From: NORP240 sp965222175
Lineage (GTDB): Bacteria; Pseudomonadota; Gammaproteobacteria; Pseudomonadales; Pseudohongiellaceae
Direction: 5' to 3'
DNA length: 64,000 nucleotides
Assembly (NCBI GenBank): GCA_965222175.1
Contig: OZ244938.1
Coordinates: 4,402,001-4,466,000 of the forward strand
Shown here piece by piece: positions 8,529 to 18,386 of this stretch (position 1 is its first letter; each line of letters opens with the position of its first letter). The notes beneath the pieces are model-generated. The model was not told the origin of the DNA and did no database searches. It saw only the letters and a program-made list of their open reading frames with translations. The position numbers and the translations under genes are program-made.

Positions 8529-9652
8529 CAGCCCATCGCCCGCGCAAAACTCTCGAGATAATCAGCGGCAACCCGCGGCATGGAGTAGAGTATATCCTGC
8601 TTACCATAGGCCATGCCGTTCTGTCGCCAGCTGTCTCTCTGGTCGGATGTCAGCATCAGGCGGAGATTGTCATTCAACTCGGATTGCCGGAACGGTTCGC
8701 CACAGACAAGGCCGGAACCGGCTTTCAAAACATGACTGGCATAGCCACAGGTGCTGGTGGTCAGCACCGGCAGACCGGCTATGGTCGCTTCCAGCAGCAC
8801 GTATCCGGCGCTCTCGCTGTACGCGGGATGAAGCAACAGGTCTCCTCCCGCCAGGAAACGTGGCACATCATCCCGACCCGGGAAAACGCGAAACCGCTGG
8901 GCAATGCCTAATCGCCTGGCCTGCCTGAGGTAGCGTGCCGGGCGGTCCTGACCAATCAACAGAAAGTTCACGCGCTTCTGCAGTTCATCGGGCAGCGAGG
9001 CCACCGCCAGCAGGGACCTGTCCACGCCCTTGACCCTGAATCCCGAGCCGATCTGCAGGACCAGCAGGTCATTGTCATTCAGTGCCAGTTCGGCACGAAG
9101 GTCCCGGCGAATCGAGGTGGCGTCAACCGGTTTTCGATCTTCGTCTATTCCCGGTGGCACTTCGTAAAGACGCGATCCACAACCGGGATAGTACTTTTCA
9201 AACGCCTGTCGCTGTCGACTCGACAGTATCAGCGCACGGGTCCTGCTGTGAGGGCCGAATACGGCGCTTTCGTATTCCATAAAGTGACGATAACGTGGAG
9301 TAAACCGGTAATAGGCGCCACGCTGATGCTCTGCTTTCTCGGCGAAACAGGGATCTGCGGCAAAGTATACATCCAGCCCGGGCATCTTGTTGAAGCCAAC
9401 GACGATATCGCAGGGATTGATCTTCAGGTCATCAATTACCCGGCGCGTAAACTGCCGATACACACGTATTCTGGAACGACTATTATCCCGTATGAATTTT
9501 ATCTCGATGCCATCCAGACGGTCGCCCTGCCATTTCCGGGTATACACTACCACCTCGTGATTTCTCTTCACACATTCTTGAACTATTCGATAAAAATCAC
9601 GCTGCTGCCCGCCGTAGGGAAAATAGCTGTAAATCAGAAAACCGAACTTCAT
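8528..9652 (-). CDS. waaG: LPS core glycosyltransferase WaaG (GT4)
   Basis: A 374-residue family-4 glycosyltransferase that adds the first outer-core hexose to heptose II. The N terminus MKFGFLIYSYFPYGGQQRDF matches the WaaG N-terminal nucleotide-sugar fold. The C-terminal domain keeps the GT4 EX7E-like region around HPAYSESAGYVLLEA. I chose the ATG at 9652 over an in-frame start 30 bp upstream because it overlaps the waaC stop by 4 bp (ATGA) and gives the family's usual N terminus. It lies in the waaF-waaC-waaG-waaP run. In Enterobacteria the donor is UDP-glucose; in Pseudomonas the equivalent position is GalN, so the donor here is uncertain. Confidence 0.93.
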   Translation of the reverse strand: MKFGFLIYSYFPYGGQQRDFYRIVQECVKRNHEVVVYTRKWQGDRLDGIEIKFIRDNSRSRIRVYRQFTRRVIDDLKINPCDIVVGFNKMPGLDVYFAADPCFAEKAEHQRGAYYRFTPRYRHFMEYESAVFGPHSRTRALILSSRQRQAFEKYYPGCGSRLYEVPPGIDEDRKPVDATSIRRDLRAELALNDNDLLVLQIGSGFRVKGVDRSLLAVASLPDELQKRVNFLLIGQDRPARYLRQARRLGIAQRFRVFPGRDDVPRFLAGGDLLLHPAYSESAGYVLLEATIAGLPVLTTSTCGYASHVLKAGSGLVCGEPFRQSELNDNLRLMLTSDQRDSWRQNGMAYGKQDILYSMPRVAADYLESFARAMG

Positions 9653-10719
9653 ACGGTGGCTGGCTCGGCAACCAGTTGACAAAAGTTGTGCCAGACTGTT
9701 TCCGGCCGTAACGTGGAAAAGCAGGCGGGGAAAACCAGGAACGATTTGCCATTGTATTCATCGGTGACTCCTGGTCCCGTATAAGTACACTCCCGCTTGA
9801 CGCAGGGCGCACAATTCAAATTGGAATTCAGGTGCAGCTGATTCTTCCCGTAAGTTCCGGACAGGCCGGGGTCCGTTGGACCGTAAAGGGAAACGGTAGG
9901 AATTGACAGTGCCGCAGCCAGATGCCCCAGGCCGGTATCCACGGCGATGACTCCCGTGGACTGTGCAATATGTTGTGCCAGCCCGGTCAGCGACTGTCTC
10001 GGCAGCACTTCTATGGCGTCACTGCCATTGGCGATCAACTCGGCCCGCTGTTTTTCGGTTTCATTGCCCCACGGAATCAAAACCCGGTAGCCGGCCTCAA
10101 CCGCGATAGCTGCCAGCTCACACCAGTAACTGGCAGGCCAGTTCTTGGTTTTCCAGGTAGTGCCGTGAAGAAAAACCAGCTGTTTTTTCCTCGGCTCATT
10201 CGCAGACACACCGATACGGGACAGATCGATACCGTAATCGACCTGACCCGGTTCGTACTTGTAGTGCAATGCCCGGGAAAAAAGTTCGCGGACCCGTTCC
10301 ACCGCATGCTCCGTCCAGGGAACCGAATACACCTTGTTGTAGAAAAGCGTCGCCAGCGGCTCGCGTATCGTCTTGTTACTCAGACCTATGGTGATGCCCT
10401 TGGACATTCGGCTGACAATACCGCTCTTGATCAGGCCCTGGGCATCGATCACCAGGTCATAATGAACCTGCTGCAGGGTATCCCTGAAATCCTCTATCTC
10501 TCCTTTGAGGTAGCTCTTGATCCAGTGACGGCGCCAGCGCCGGATTCCTACCGGGATGACGTTTTCCACGGCCGGATGCCAGGAGGGTACTTCGGTAAAC
10601 GCCTCTTCAACCACCCAGTCGAATACGAGGTTACGGTTGGCGCGCCTGGCGTCGGTTACAGCGGGAAGAGTGTGAATAATATCGCCCAGAGAGGAAACTT
10701 TGACTATCAGTACTCGCAA
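9649..10719 (-). CDS. waaC: LPS heptosyltransferase I
   Basis: A 356-residue GT9 heptosyltransferase that transfers the first L-glycero-D-manno-heptose from ADP-heptose to Kdo2-lipid A. The N terminus MRVLIVKVSSLGDIIHTLPA is diagnostic of WaaC. The C-terminal ADP-heptose-binding region GVIAVDTGLGHLAAAL with LYGPTDP is intact. It uses the product of hldE at the left end of the window. It starts 18 bp after the waaF stop and its own stop overlaps the waaG start. Confidence 0.95.
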   Translation of the reverse strand: MRVLIVKVSSLGDIIHTLPAVTDARRANRNLVFDWVVEEAFTEVPSWHPAVENVIPVGIRRWRRHWIKSYLKGEIEDFRDTLQQVHYDLVIDAQGLIKSGIVSRMSKGITIGLSNKTIREPLATLFYNKVYSVPWTEHAVERVRELFSRALHYKYEPGQVDYGIDLSRIGVSANEPRKKQLVFLHGTTWKTKNWPASYWCELAAIAVEAGYRVLIPWGNETEKQRAELIANGSDAIEVLPRQSLTGLAQHIAQSTGVIAVDTGLGHLAAALSIPTVSLYGPTDPGLSGTYGKNQLHLNSNLNCAPCVKRECTYTGPGVTDEYNGKSFLVFPACFSTLRPETVWHNFCQLVAEPATV

Positions 10720-10737
10720 ATTTCTGGCTCCGGGAGT

Positions 10738-11781
10738 TCAGCTTGAGGACAGCTCCTGCAGACTAGCATAAACCCGCTCCGGCGTAATTTCAGTGAGACA
10801 CTTTTTATGGCCCAGTGGGCAGGTACGGGCAAAACATGGCCGACATTCGATGTCTGTCCACAGGGATTTTACCCTGTCTGCCAGCGGCGGTGTAAAGTCC
10901 GGCGAAGTGGAACCATACAGGGCAACCAGGGGGCTGCCCACAGCCGCAGCGATATGCATAAGGCCGGAATCATTGGTCACCGTGACTGTCGCCAGGGACA
11001 ACAGGTCGATTGCCTGGTCCAGCGAGGTGTTACCGGTCAGGTCTGTCATGGTACTGCCGGCAGACTCGCCGACCAGGGAGAGCAGCTGCGCGGCCGTTAC
11101 CTGGTCTTTGGCGGAGCCCAATATCCACACATGCCAGCCCGCCGATGCCGCCAGCTCACAGAGTCGTGCATAGTGTGCCGCGGGCCATTGCTTGGATTCA
11201 CCGAACTCGGCCCCGGGACAGACAGCCAGCACCCTTTCGCCCACTTCCAGGTCCAGCTGCCCCGCCGTGGTCAGAGCTGCCTCACGGTCCACATCCAGGC
11301 AGGGACGGGTATAACCAGGCAGCTCGTTTCCTGGCTCGACACCCAGGGCAACGAATCGTTGGACCATCAGCGGGTAGCGACGGGGATCCAGTTTCCTGCA
11401 GTCCGTGAGGATCAGGTTACGGTGCTCCCCCCGCCAGCCCACCCGCACCGGGATGTTGGCAAAATAGGGTATCAGGGCCGATTTGAAGGAATTCGGCAGC
11501 ACTATGGCCACGTCGAACCTCCCCCGAAGCCTGCTACCCAGCCGGTATCGTCGTAGCAGTGCCAGTTCACCATGACCAAAGGGTGAATCCAGACTGGCGT
11601 CAACCTCGGGCATGCGGTTTACCAGTGCCCGGGACCAGGCCGGGGCCATGACGGTAATGTGGGCATCGGGGCGCTGATGCCGCAGCAGGCTGATCAGTGC
11701 CTGGGCCATGACCATATCGCCCACCCAGGAAGGTCCCACGACCAGGATCCTGCATTCCACCTGTTGTCCCGTTATCGCCAT
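10738..11781 (-). CDS. waaF: LPS heptosyltransferase II
   Basis: A 347-residue GT9 enzyme adding the second core heptose. Readable family features are ILVVGPSWVGDMVMAQALI near the N terminus and VTNDSGLMHIAAAVGSPLVALYG in the C-terminal nucleotide-binding half. The length matches E. coli WaaF (348). It begins 36 bp after glnE; in Pseudomonas ilvE lies between these two genes but is absent here. It is the first LPS gene of the minus-strand operon waaF-waaC-waaG-waaP-wapQ-wapO. Confidence 0.95.
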   Translation of the reverse strand: MAITGQQVECRILVVGPSWVGDMVMAQALISLLRHQRPDAHITVMAPAWSRALVNRMPEVDASLDSPFGHGELALLRRYRLGSRLRGRFDVAIVLPNSFKSALIPYFANIPVRVGWRGEHRNLILTDCRKLDPRRYPLMVQRFVALGVEPGNELPGYTRPCLDVDREAALTTAGQLDLEVGERVLAVCPGAEFGESKQWPAAHYARLCELAASAGWHVWILGSAKDQVTAAQLLSLVGESAGSTMTDLTGNTSLDQAIDLLSLATVTVTNDSGLMHIAAAVGSPLVALYGSTSPDFTPPLADRVKSLWTDIECRPCFARTCPLGHKKCLTEITPERVYASLQELSSS

Positions 11782-11817
11782 ATCGAATGTAGCCGCATCA
11801 GCCTTGTCGGACTCCGG

Positions 11818-14757
11818 TCATTCCGCCAGGATACTGCCGAACATGCGGTCCCAGATAGCCGTCACGGCTTCGCACCGCTGCTCCAGTACACTGCTGGACT
11901 GCAGTCCGTCCTGCTGCTGCAGGGCAAGCTGATGGGAAGCAGCCCGTAAATCCAGGTAGGCGCCGATGAGGGTGTTCATTTCAGCCTCTTCAAGCAGCTG
12001 GCACTCCCGGGCGACTTCCAGGATACGATAGTTGTCCGTGTAGGTAAGCAGCTCTGGATATTTGCCACCGTAGGCAAGAACCAGGAACTGCACCAGAAAT
12101 TCGATATCGACAATTCCCCCCCTGCCCTGCTTTATCTGAAATGCCAGCCTTTCCAGCTCATCGCTGGAGGCGGTTTTCAATTCGCTGCGCATGCGCTCAC
12201 GCATTTCAACCACCTCGGTGGCCAGCTTCCCGACATCTCTTGCGGTGGACAGGATCTCGGTGCGGACCTCGTTGAAACTGGCCAGCAGTTCACTGTCACC
12301 GGCAACCCCTCTCGCCCTGACCAGCGCCTGATGCTCCCAGGTCCAGGCCTGGGATTTCTGATAGTCGCGAAACGAATCGACGGAACTGACCAGCAGCCCG
12401 CTCTCTCCCGAGGGCCGCAGCCTCATGTCCGCCTCGTACAGCTTACCGGACATGGTATACGTGCCCAGCATAAGAATGATTCTCTGAGCCAGCTTGATAT
12501 AAAAAGCACGACTGTTGATGGACAGCTGACTTTCACTGGCAACCGTATCCTCGTCCAACGCGGCACGATGAAGAAAAACCAGGTCCAGGTCGGAGCTGTA
12601 GCTCAGCTCGATGCCACCAAGCTTTCCATAACCTATTATTCCAAAACTGGGCTCGCCATAATTACCATCAATATGAACCGGAAAGCCATGCTTTTCGACA
12701 AGGTGTTGCCAGGACAGCGACAACACCGCATCCAGGACTACCTCTGCTATGTAAGTGAGATAGTCACTCACTTTCATCAGGTGCATTTTCCCGGACACTT
12801 CCGCCGCGGCAACCTGGAGGTGGTGAGACTGCTTGAAATAACGCAGACAATCCAGCTCCTCTTCAAAATTTTCTTCTTCCACCCGCAGCAGCTGCAGCTT
12901 CAGCTCTTCCGCGAGCCTGGTTTTTTCCGGAGGTGCGTTCAGCACATCGAGCAACTCATCCAGCAGAATGGGAAACCTGCTCAAGTTCTCCGCGATCAGC
13001 GGACTTGCCGTACAGTACTGTACTAATTGTTCCAGAGCCTGAGGGTTTTCCAGCAACAGGATAAGGTAGGCTGTGCGGCGACAGACGGCATCCACCAGCA
13101 ACATTACCCGGCGCAGACACAGGGAAGGCCTGGTGGATTCGGCCACGGCATCCAGCAATACCGGCATGAAAATATTCAATCGTTCCCGGCTTGTCGCAGG
13201 CAATGTGAGGAATTTGTTGTCCCGCCGGAAATTGCGGATCTGATCCAGGCTTTCCCCGGGATTTTCGAATCCGGCCTGTGCCAACAGGGCAGTGGCATCT
13301 TCATCGGTGAGCTCCTGGCGCCACAATGGTGCCCAGTCATCTCCCTGGTGCCGGGTCTGTTCCACTTCTTCTTCCGTCCCCAGGACATCCCTGAAGTGAC
13401 TGTTAACAATCTGTCTGTGCCGGTCCAGCTCATCCAGTAAAGCGCTCCAGCCATCTCTTCCCATGGCGAACGCGATCCGTTCCTGCTGCTCGTTGTCATC
13501 CGGCAGGCTCTGGGTCTGCTGGTTGGCGAATATCTGTAATTTGTGTTCGAGGTGACGCAGGAATTCGTAGGCGGATTTCAAGTCATCGGCAACCGTTGCC
13601 GGCAGGTAGCCACCTGCCACCAGGCTGTCCAGCGTCTGTATCAGCGCGGGATTGCGCAATGCCTTGTTTCTTCCGCCGTAAACAAGCTGCAATGCCTGGG
13701 CGGTAAATTCCACCTCCCGGATTCCACCCGGACCCAGCTTGATGTCGCCGGAGAAATTACCGCGGCGAGCCTGCTTGTCGATCTGCGTCTTCATGTTGCG
13801 CAGGGATTCGAACATGGCGAAATCCAGGTATTTGCGGAACACGAAAGGCTTCAGGCGTTCCAGCAGCTTCTGCCCGTTAGCCAGGTCCCCGGCAACCACC
13901 CGGGCCTTGATGAGGGCGTAACGTTCCCAGTCGCGACCCTGGTTCTGATAGTAATTTTCCATGGCGTCGAAGCTCGCCACCAGTGCACCTTCACCCCCAT
14001 AGGGTCGCAGGCGCATGTCGACCCTGAACAGGAAGCCTTCTGCGGTGGTGGAATCGATGACATCGATGAGCTGCTGCCCGAGCCTGGTGAAAAACTGTTG
14101 ATTGGTGAGAGCCTGATCTGAACTGTGGTGGTCGGCAACAACGCTGCCGGCACCGGGATAACTGAAAATGAGATCGATGTCGGAGGAGACGTTCAGTTCC
14201 CGGGCACCCAGCTTGCCCATGCCCAGCACAATCAGCTGCTGAGGCTGGCCATCAGCCATGGGCTGACCCCACTTGCGACAACTCCAGTCATACAGTATTT
14301 CCAGGCTTGCCTGCAGTGTGGCATCGGCCAGGTCACTCATCTGCCGACAGATTTCATGGACAGTGGCAAGACCACAGATATCCCGCCACATGATCAGCAG
14401 GAATTCCAGGCGATGAAACCTGCGCAGGCGGCTCTTCAGTTCATCGGCTGCGGAATCGTAGTCCTCGGCGTCAAGGGACGCCAGCTGTTCGCGCAGCGGA
14501 CCGAGAAAATCCCCCGGGCTTTCATTGCGCCGGGACGCTACCTCGAGCAACAGTCCGGGCTGCGTCAGGGTAAGAGTGGCAATATAGTCGCTGGCTGCCC
14601 AGCACCTGGCCAGTTCCTCCTGGAAACGTTGATCCTGGTGGAGAAGCGCCTGCAGTGGCGCCTCGAAATCTTCGTGGGCCTCCAGGCGCTGCCGATAGCG
14701 GGAAACTACCTGACTCAGCCGCTCCGGTATCTGCATGGAAACCCTCATGTTGTGCAC
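11818..14757 (-). CDS. glnE: Glutamine synthetase adenylyltransferase / adenylyl-removing enzyme
   Basis: A 979-residue bifunctional regulator that adenylylates GlnA when nitrogen is plentiful and removes AMP when it is scarce, under PII control. Two related nucleotidyltransferase domains are visible. The N-terminal (adenylyl-removing) domain has GMGKLGARELNVSSDIDLIF, and the C-terminal (adenylylating) domain has GYGKLGGIELSYSSDLDLVF. Each keeps the paired acidic D-x-D residues. The length fits the family (about 950–980). It starts 8 bp downstream of the secretion-ATPase gene, so it is probably co-transcribed. Starts at residues 4 or 8 are also possible. Confidence 0.96.
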   Translation of the reverse strand: MHNMRVSMQIPERLSQVVSRYRQRLEAHEDFEAPLQALLHQDQRFQEELARCWAASDYIATLTLTQPGLLLEVASRRNESPGDFLGPLREQLASLDAEDYDSAADELKSRLRRFHRLEFLLIMWRDICGLATVHEICRQMSDLADATLQASLEILYDWSCRKWGQPMADGQPQQLIVLGMGKLGARELNVSSDIDLIFSYPGAGSVVADHHSSDQALTNQQFFTRLGQQLIDVIDSTTAEGFLFRVDMRLRPYGGEGALVASFDAMENYYQNQGRDWERYALIKARVVAGDLANGQKLLERLKPFVFRKYLDFAMFESLRNMKTQIDKQARRGNFSGDIKLGPGGIREVEFTAQALQLVYGGRNKALRNPALIQTLDSLVAGGYLPATVADDLKSAYEFLRHLEHKLQIFANQQTQSLPDDNEQQERIAFAMGRDGWSALLDELDRHRQIVNSHFRDVLGTEEEVEQTRHQGDDWAPLWRQELTDEDATALLAQAGFENPGESLDQIRNFRRDNKFLTLPATSRERLNIFMPVLLDAVAESTRPSLCLRRVMLLVDAVCRRTAYLILLLENPQALEQLVQYCTASPLIAENLSRFPILLDELLDVLNAPPEKTRLAEELKLQLLRVEEENFEEELDCLRYFKQSHHLQVAAAEVSGKMHLMKVSDYLTYIAEVVLDAVLSLSWQHLVEKHGFPVHIDGNYGEPSFGIIGYGKLGGIELSYSSDLDLVFLHRAALDEDTVASESQLSINSRAFYIKLAQRIILMLGTYTMSGKLYEADMRLRPSGESGLLVSSVDSFRDYQKSQAWTWEHQALVRARGVAGDSELLASFNEVRTEILSTARDVGKLATEVVEMRERMRSELKTASSDELERLAFQIKQGRGGIVDIEFLVQFLVLAYGGKYPELLTYTDNYRILEVARECQLLEEAEMNTLIGAYLDLRAASHQLALQQQDGLQSSSVLEQRCEAVTAIWDRMFGSILAE

Positions 14758-14765
14758 CGGACCGG

Positions 14766-16562
14766 CTACTTGCGATACTCGGGAGTCACTCTCAGTACTT
14801 CACTGACAGTGGTCTTGCCTGCTGCAACTTTCAGTGCACCGGCCAGGCGCAGGCTGCGCATGCCCTCTCGATAAGCCTGTTTACGCAGTTCCGTCAGCGC
14901 CGATTTGTCATCTGCCAATGCCTGCAATGATTCGCTGAACGGCATCACCTCGTAGATGCCCTCACGGCCCAGGAAGCCGGTGTCTCTGCACTCCAGGCAA
15001 CCCTCGGCAACCGCCACGTTTTCTGGTTGCCTGACCTTCCAGGGGACGGTCAGCAGTTTCCAGGCTGACTCGTCAACAGTCGACGACTTCTTGCAGTAAG
15101 GACAGAGCACGCGAACCAGTCGCTGGGCCATTACCCCGATTACGGTGGCCTTGATCAGGTAGGACGGGACCCCCAGCTCCAGCAGTCGGGTAATGGCTGA
15201 CGGGGCGTCATTGGTATGCAGTGTCGTAAACACCAGGTGACCCGTCAGCGCCGCCTGAATGGCCATGTCCGCGGTTTCCAGATCCCGCACCTCGCCGATC
15301 ATGATAATGTCCGGGTCCTGGCGGAGCAGCGCCCTGACACCATCGGCAAAGCCCAGCTCGATGTTTTCCTGTACCTGCATCTGGTTGAACCCCGGTTCCA
15401 TCATCTCGATGGGGTCTTCGATAGTGCAGACATTGACTTCATCGGTGGCCAGTGATTTCAGCGTTGAGTACAGCGTCGTGGTCTTGCCGCTGCCGGTGGG
15501 ACCGGTAATGATCACAATGCCATGGTTATTGTCGGTAATGTCCTTCCAGCGGGACAGATCCTCGTTGATCAGTCCCAGTTTTTCGAATGGCTTGAGCAAC
15601 ACCTGTGGATCGAAAATCCGCATGACCAGCTTTTCACCGAAGGCGGTAGGCAGCGTGGAAAGACGCAGTTCGACTTCGTCGCCCACCGGGCTCTTGGTTT
15701 TGATTCGACCGTCCTGGGGCTTGCGTTTTTCGGCAACGTTCATCCGGCCCAGGATTTTCAGTCGGCTGGTAACGGCATTCATCACCTGCATCGGCAGTGA
15801 GTACACGGTATACAGCACACCGTCTATGCGGAATCTAATATTGCCCTGATCCCGGCGTGGCTCGATATGAATATCGCTGGCACGCTGCTCGAACGCATAC
15901 TGCAGCAACCAGTCGACGACATTGACGATATGCTGATCATTGGCCTCGGGCTCCTTGATATTGCCCAGTTCAAGCATCTGCTCAAGGTTACCGACGCCCC
16001 TGCGGACCGAGGCACCCTCGGAGGCCCGGTTGATTGAATTGGCCAGGCTGTAAAATTCCGTGGCAAACTTCCTGATGTCAGCCGGACTGGATACCACGCG
16101 ATTGATTTTTCTCTGGGTGGTATGAGCCAGGTCGGTTTCCCAGCTGTCGATATAGGGGTCGGCACTGGCAACGGTAACCTCTGCGGGGGTGACGTCCACT
16201 GCCAGGATGCCGTGACGCTGGGTAAACGCATACGACATGACTCCGGTGACCGCCGGCACGTCAATCTTCAGCGGATCGATCCGGTAGTAACTCTGACCGC
16301 ACTGTTGACTGAGCACCATGGTCAGCGCTTCCAGGTCCAGGTTCTTTTCCGGCGCAAGTCGGTCCGCGAGATTGAGACCGGCCAGGAACTGCAGCACGTG
16401 AACGTCCTTAGCCGCTGCCGACCGGTAGCTGCCCAGGGCAAGCTCCATGTCTTCGGGGGTAATGCGGCCGGATTCCAGCAGTCCCTCAAGAAACGGTTCA
16501 AGCTGTACGGGCTGCTGCTTTTTCTGTTCGGTGTCTTTCGCTGCTGATCGTGCCGTACTCAT
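14766..16562 (-). CDS. GspE/PilB family secretion or pilus assembly ATPase
   Basis: A 598-residue hexameric ATPase of the type II secretion / type IV pilus assembly family. Residues about 20–160 form a MshEN-like N-terminal region. The ATPase core has Walker A GPTGSGKT at 354–361, an Asp-box region (IEDPIEMM), Walker B (DIIMIGEVRD) and His-box (GHLVFTTLHTNDAP). A zinc-binding tetracysteine module follows (CPYCKK…CLEC). No other secretion or pilus gene is nearby, so the machine it powers cannot be named; GspE and PilB are the main alternatives. It is 8 bp upstream of glnE, an unusual partner. Confidence 0.85.
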   Translation of the reverse strand: MSTARSAAKDTEQKKQQPVQLEPFLEGLLESGRITPEDMELALGSYRSAAAKDVHVLQFLAGLNLADRLAPEKNLDLEALTMVLSQQCGQSYYRIDPLKIDVPAVTGVMSYAFTQRHGILAVDVTPAEVTVASADPYIDSWETDLAHTTQRKINRVVSSPADIRKFATEFYSLANSINRASEGASVRRGVGNLEQMLELGNIKEPEANDQHIVNVVDWLLQYAFEQRASDIHIEPRRDQGNIRFRIDGVLYTVYSLPMQVMNAVTSRLKILGRMNVAEKRKPQDGRIKTKSPVGDEVELRLSTLPTAFGEKLVMRIFDPQVLLKPFEKLGLINEDLSRWKDITDNNHGIVIITGPTGSGKTTTLYSTLKSLATDEVNVCTIEDPIEMMEPGFNQMQVQENIELGFADGVRALLRQDPDIIMIGEVRDLETADMAIQAALTGHLVFTTLHTNDAPSAITRLLELGVPSYLIKATVIGVMAQRLVRVLCPYCKKSSTVDESAWKLLTVPWKVRQPENVAVAEGCLECRDTGFLGREGIYEVMPFSESLQALADDKSALTELRKQAYREGMRSLRLAGALKVAAGKTTVSEVLRVTPEYRK

Positions 16563-16810
16563 TGGTGACTACCTGCTCTCAATCCGAATTTCGGCTACCT
16601 GACGCGCACTATGCCTGCTAACGTTGTCGGCAATTCTGGTGATCCTGTTACCGTGCGCCCGACCCGGCCATGGCGGGGCTGGTGGGGAGAATCCGCCACG
16701 ACCGGCGGGGCGACAGCTGCCTCTGGACCAAGTGTATCCGCCGCCAGTGGCCAATGAAAGAAAGTCGGGGAAATGCGGGAAGTGAGTGCAGGAAATTATC
16801 GGATTCGAAC

Positions 16811-16832
16811 CCGGGTGAGACGCTTCACCCGG
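16811..16832 (-). terminator. Hairpin after the M48 protease gene
   Basis: An 8-bp perfect inverted repeat (CCGGGTGA 16811–16818, TCACCCGG 16825–16832, 6-nt loop) starts 11 bp after the stop codon of the minus-strand protease gene. It is G+C-rich enough to stop transcription, but no T run follows, so intrinsic termination is uncertain. The spacer to the ATPase gene (16563–16843) shows nothing else clear. Confidence 0.4.
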
Positions 16833-16843
16833 ACCCCCGGGGG

Positions 16844-18370
16844 CTATTCCACCAGCTTGATCCATTCACCGGCTTCCGGTGTGCCGACGGGGTAGTAGCC
16901 ATTGAGCAGGCGCAGCGTTTCTTCGGGAAACTCGGCAATTCGACTTGACCGGGCAACAGTGGCGAAATCGAAATACTCGCTGGCCTGAACGAATGTTATT
17001 TTCAGTTCGCCGCCAGGCACCATTTCACCCCGCTGTATGGCCCGAAAGGTCCGGATGGAGGCAAGGAGCAGGTCGTCAGTTTCCTCCAGGGTTTCGGCAT
17101 TGACGGCCCTGCCCCGCAGTATGTAGGCACGTGGCCCCATGTAGATCACCGCCACGCGTTCAAGTTCGTTGCCCGCCGGGGACTCGATGACCCCGGTGTG
17201 CCCGATGAGCCGGTACTGGTTGAGGTCTTCCGACTTCTGCAGATTGGCAATACCCAGTTTGTCCCGGATAAAAACCCGGGGCTGGATATTGGCCGTGAGA
17301 CGTTGAACCTCGACACGCAGGTAATCCTGTCCCGGTCCGGTGGCGGTGGCGGTGGTGGGGGTCTCGGTAACTTCCCATTCCGGCGGGAATACCATGGTAT
17401 AGCCCAGCAGGTTCTGGTAGTAACGATTACGATCGTCGCGGGTCTGGGAGGCATTGCTTTCACCCACCACCAGCCCGTCGATATGCTTGCGGAAAACGGC
17501 ATGATCGACTTCCCGTACCTGTTCCTGGTCGAGCTCACCGACGCTGGCGATAGCCTGCTGCAACCGGGTATCGTTGCGCGGGTGCGTGGCAAACAGGCCG
17601 TGATAGCCTCCGCCCTGTCCGGTTACCCGTCGCCTGAAATCTTCCTGATTCTTCAACACCGTGATCACTTCGATCATGGCCGCCGGATCATAGCCGGCCC
17701 GGTATAGATACTCGGCGCCAAGCTGATCCGCTTCCAGTTCGGCCTCGCGTCCGTAGCCGCTCAGTCCGGCCTGGGCCCAGATCGATGTCACCTGGCTGAC
17801 CTGGGAGCCGATATAGCCGCTGCCGGTGGCGACGGCGGTCACGATGCCGCCCACGGTGGAAGCCGCCCTGGCCACGCCGGTTCTTGCCTGCTGCTGAACG
17901 GCGTGCCGCGCGGTAATGTGGGCGATTTCATGGCCGATGACCGCGGCCAGCTCGGCTTCGGAATTAGTGAAGGTAATAAGGCCCCGATTGACATAGACAT
18001 AGCCACCGGGCAGGGCGAACGCATTGATTTCGGGACTGTCGATGAGGGTGAAGGTAAATCCCAGGTCGGGACGCTCGCTGACGGCAACCAGGCGGTTACC
18101 GATGTCGTTGATGTAGGCCTGCAGTTCCTCGTCCTCGTACACCGGCATGCTGGCCATGACCTTTTCATGTTCCTCCAGCCCGATCTCCTTTTCCCGGTTC
18201 TCGGTCATCAGCACCAGGTTCGGTTGACCGGTTGCCGGGTTCACGGCGCAGGACTGCAAGGTCGACAGGGCCAGCCCCAGCAGCGCTGCCAGGGCAAGGC
18301 TTCGCCCGGCAAGCCGGCCAGTGAAGCGAGTACTTGCAGTTCTGCTGTCGTTACTAACCGTTGTGTCCAT
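16844..18370 (-). CDS. M48 family metalloprotease lipoprotein (BepA/YfgC-like)
   Basis: A 508-residue exported zinc protease. A signal peptide with lipobox STLQSC puts the lipidated Cys at residue 41, so it is probably outer-membrane anchored in the periplasm. The catalytic HEIAH is at 147–151, with the third-ligand region EAELEADQLG near residue 215. BepA of E. coli has the same N-terminal organisation and controls quality of outer-membrane proteins such as LptD. The C-terminal half here (about residues 300–508) does not look like BepA's TPR domain, so function may differ. It is followed by a hairpin and preceded by two lipoprotein genes on the same strand. Confidence 0.82.
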   Translation of the reverse strand: MDTTVSNDSRTASTRFTGRLAGRSLALAALLGLALSTLQSCAVNPATGQPNLVLMTENREKEIGLEEHEKVMASMPVYEDEELQAYINDIGNRLVAVSERPDLGFTFTLIDSPEINAFALPGGYVYVNRGLITFTNSEAELAAVIGHEIAHITARHAVQQQARTGVARAASTVGGIVTAVATGSGYIGSQVSQVTSIWAQAGLSGYGREAELEADQLGAEYLYRAGYDPAAMIEVITVLKNQEDFRRRVTGQGGGYHGLFATHPRNDTRLQQAIASVGELDQEQVREVDHAVFRKHIDGLVVGESNASQTRDDRNRYYQNLLGYTMVFPPEWEVTETPTTATATGPGQDYLRVEVQRLTANIQPRVFIRDKLGIANLQKSEDLNQYRLIGHTGVIESPAGNELERVAVIYMGPRAYILRGRAVNAETLEETDDLLLASIRTFRAIQRGEMVPGGELKITFVQASEYFDFATVARSSRIAEFPEETLRLLNGYYPVGTPEAGEWIKLVE

Positions 18371-18386
18371 CGCGGCCGATCATCCG

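Noticed and set aside
14766..16562. Start of a type II secretion or type IV pilus operon
   Set aside because: Only the ATPase is present; no pilin, platform protein or secretin gene is in the window.
16796..16815. tRNA T-arm-like sequence (GGTTCGAATCC read on the minus strand)
   Set aside because: The T stem does not pair beyond two bases, and no acceptor, D or anticodon arm can be placed around it. It overlaps the hairpin after the protease gene.
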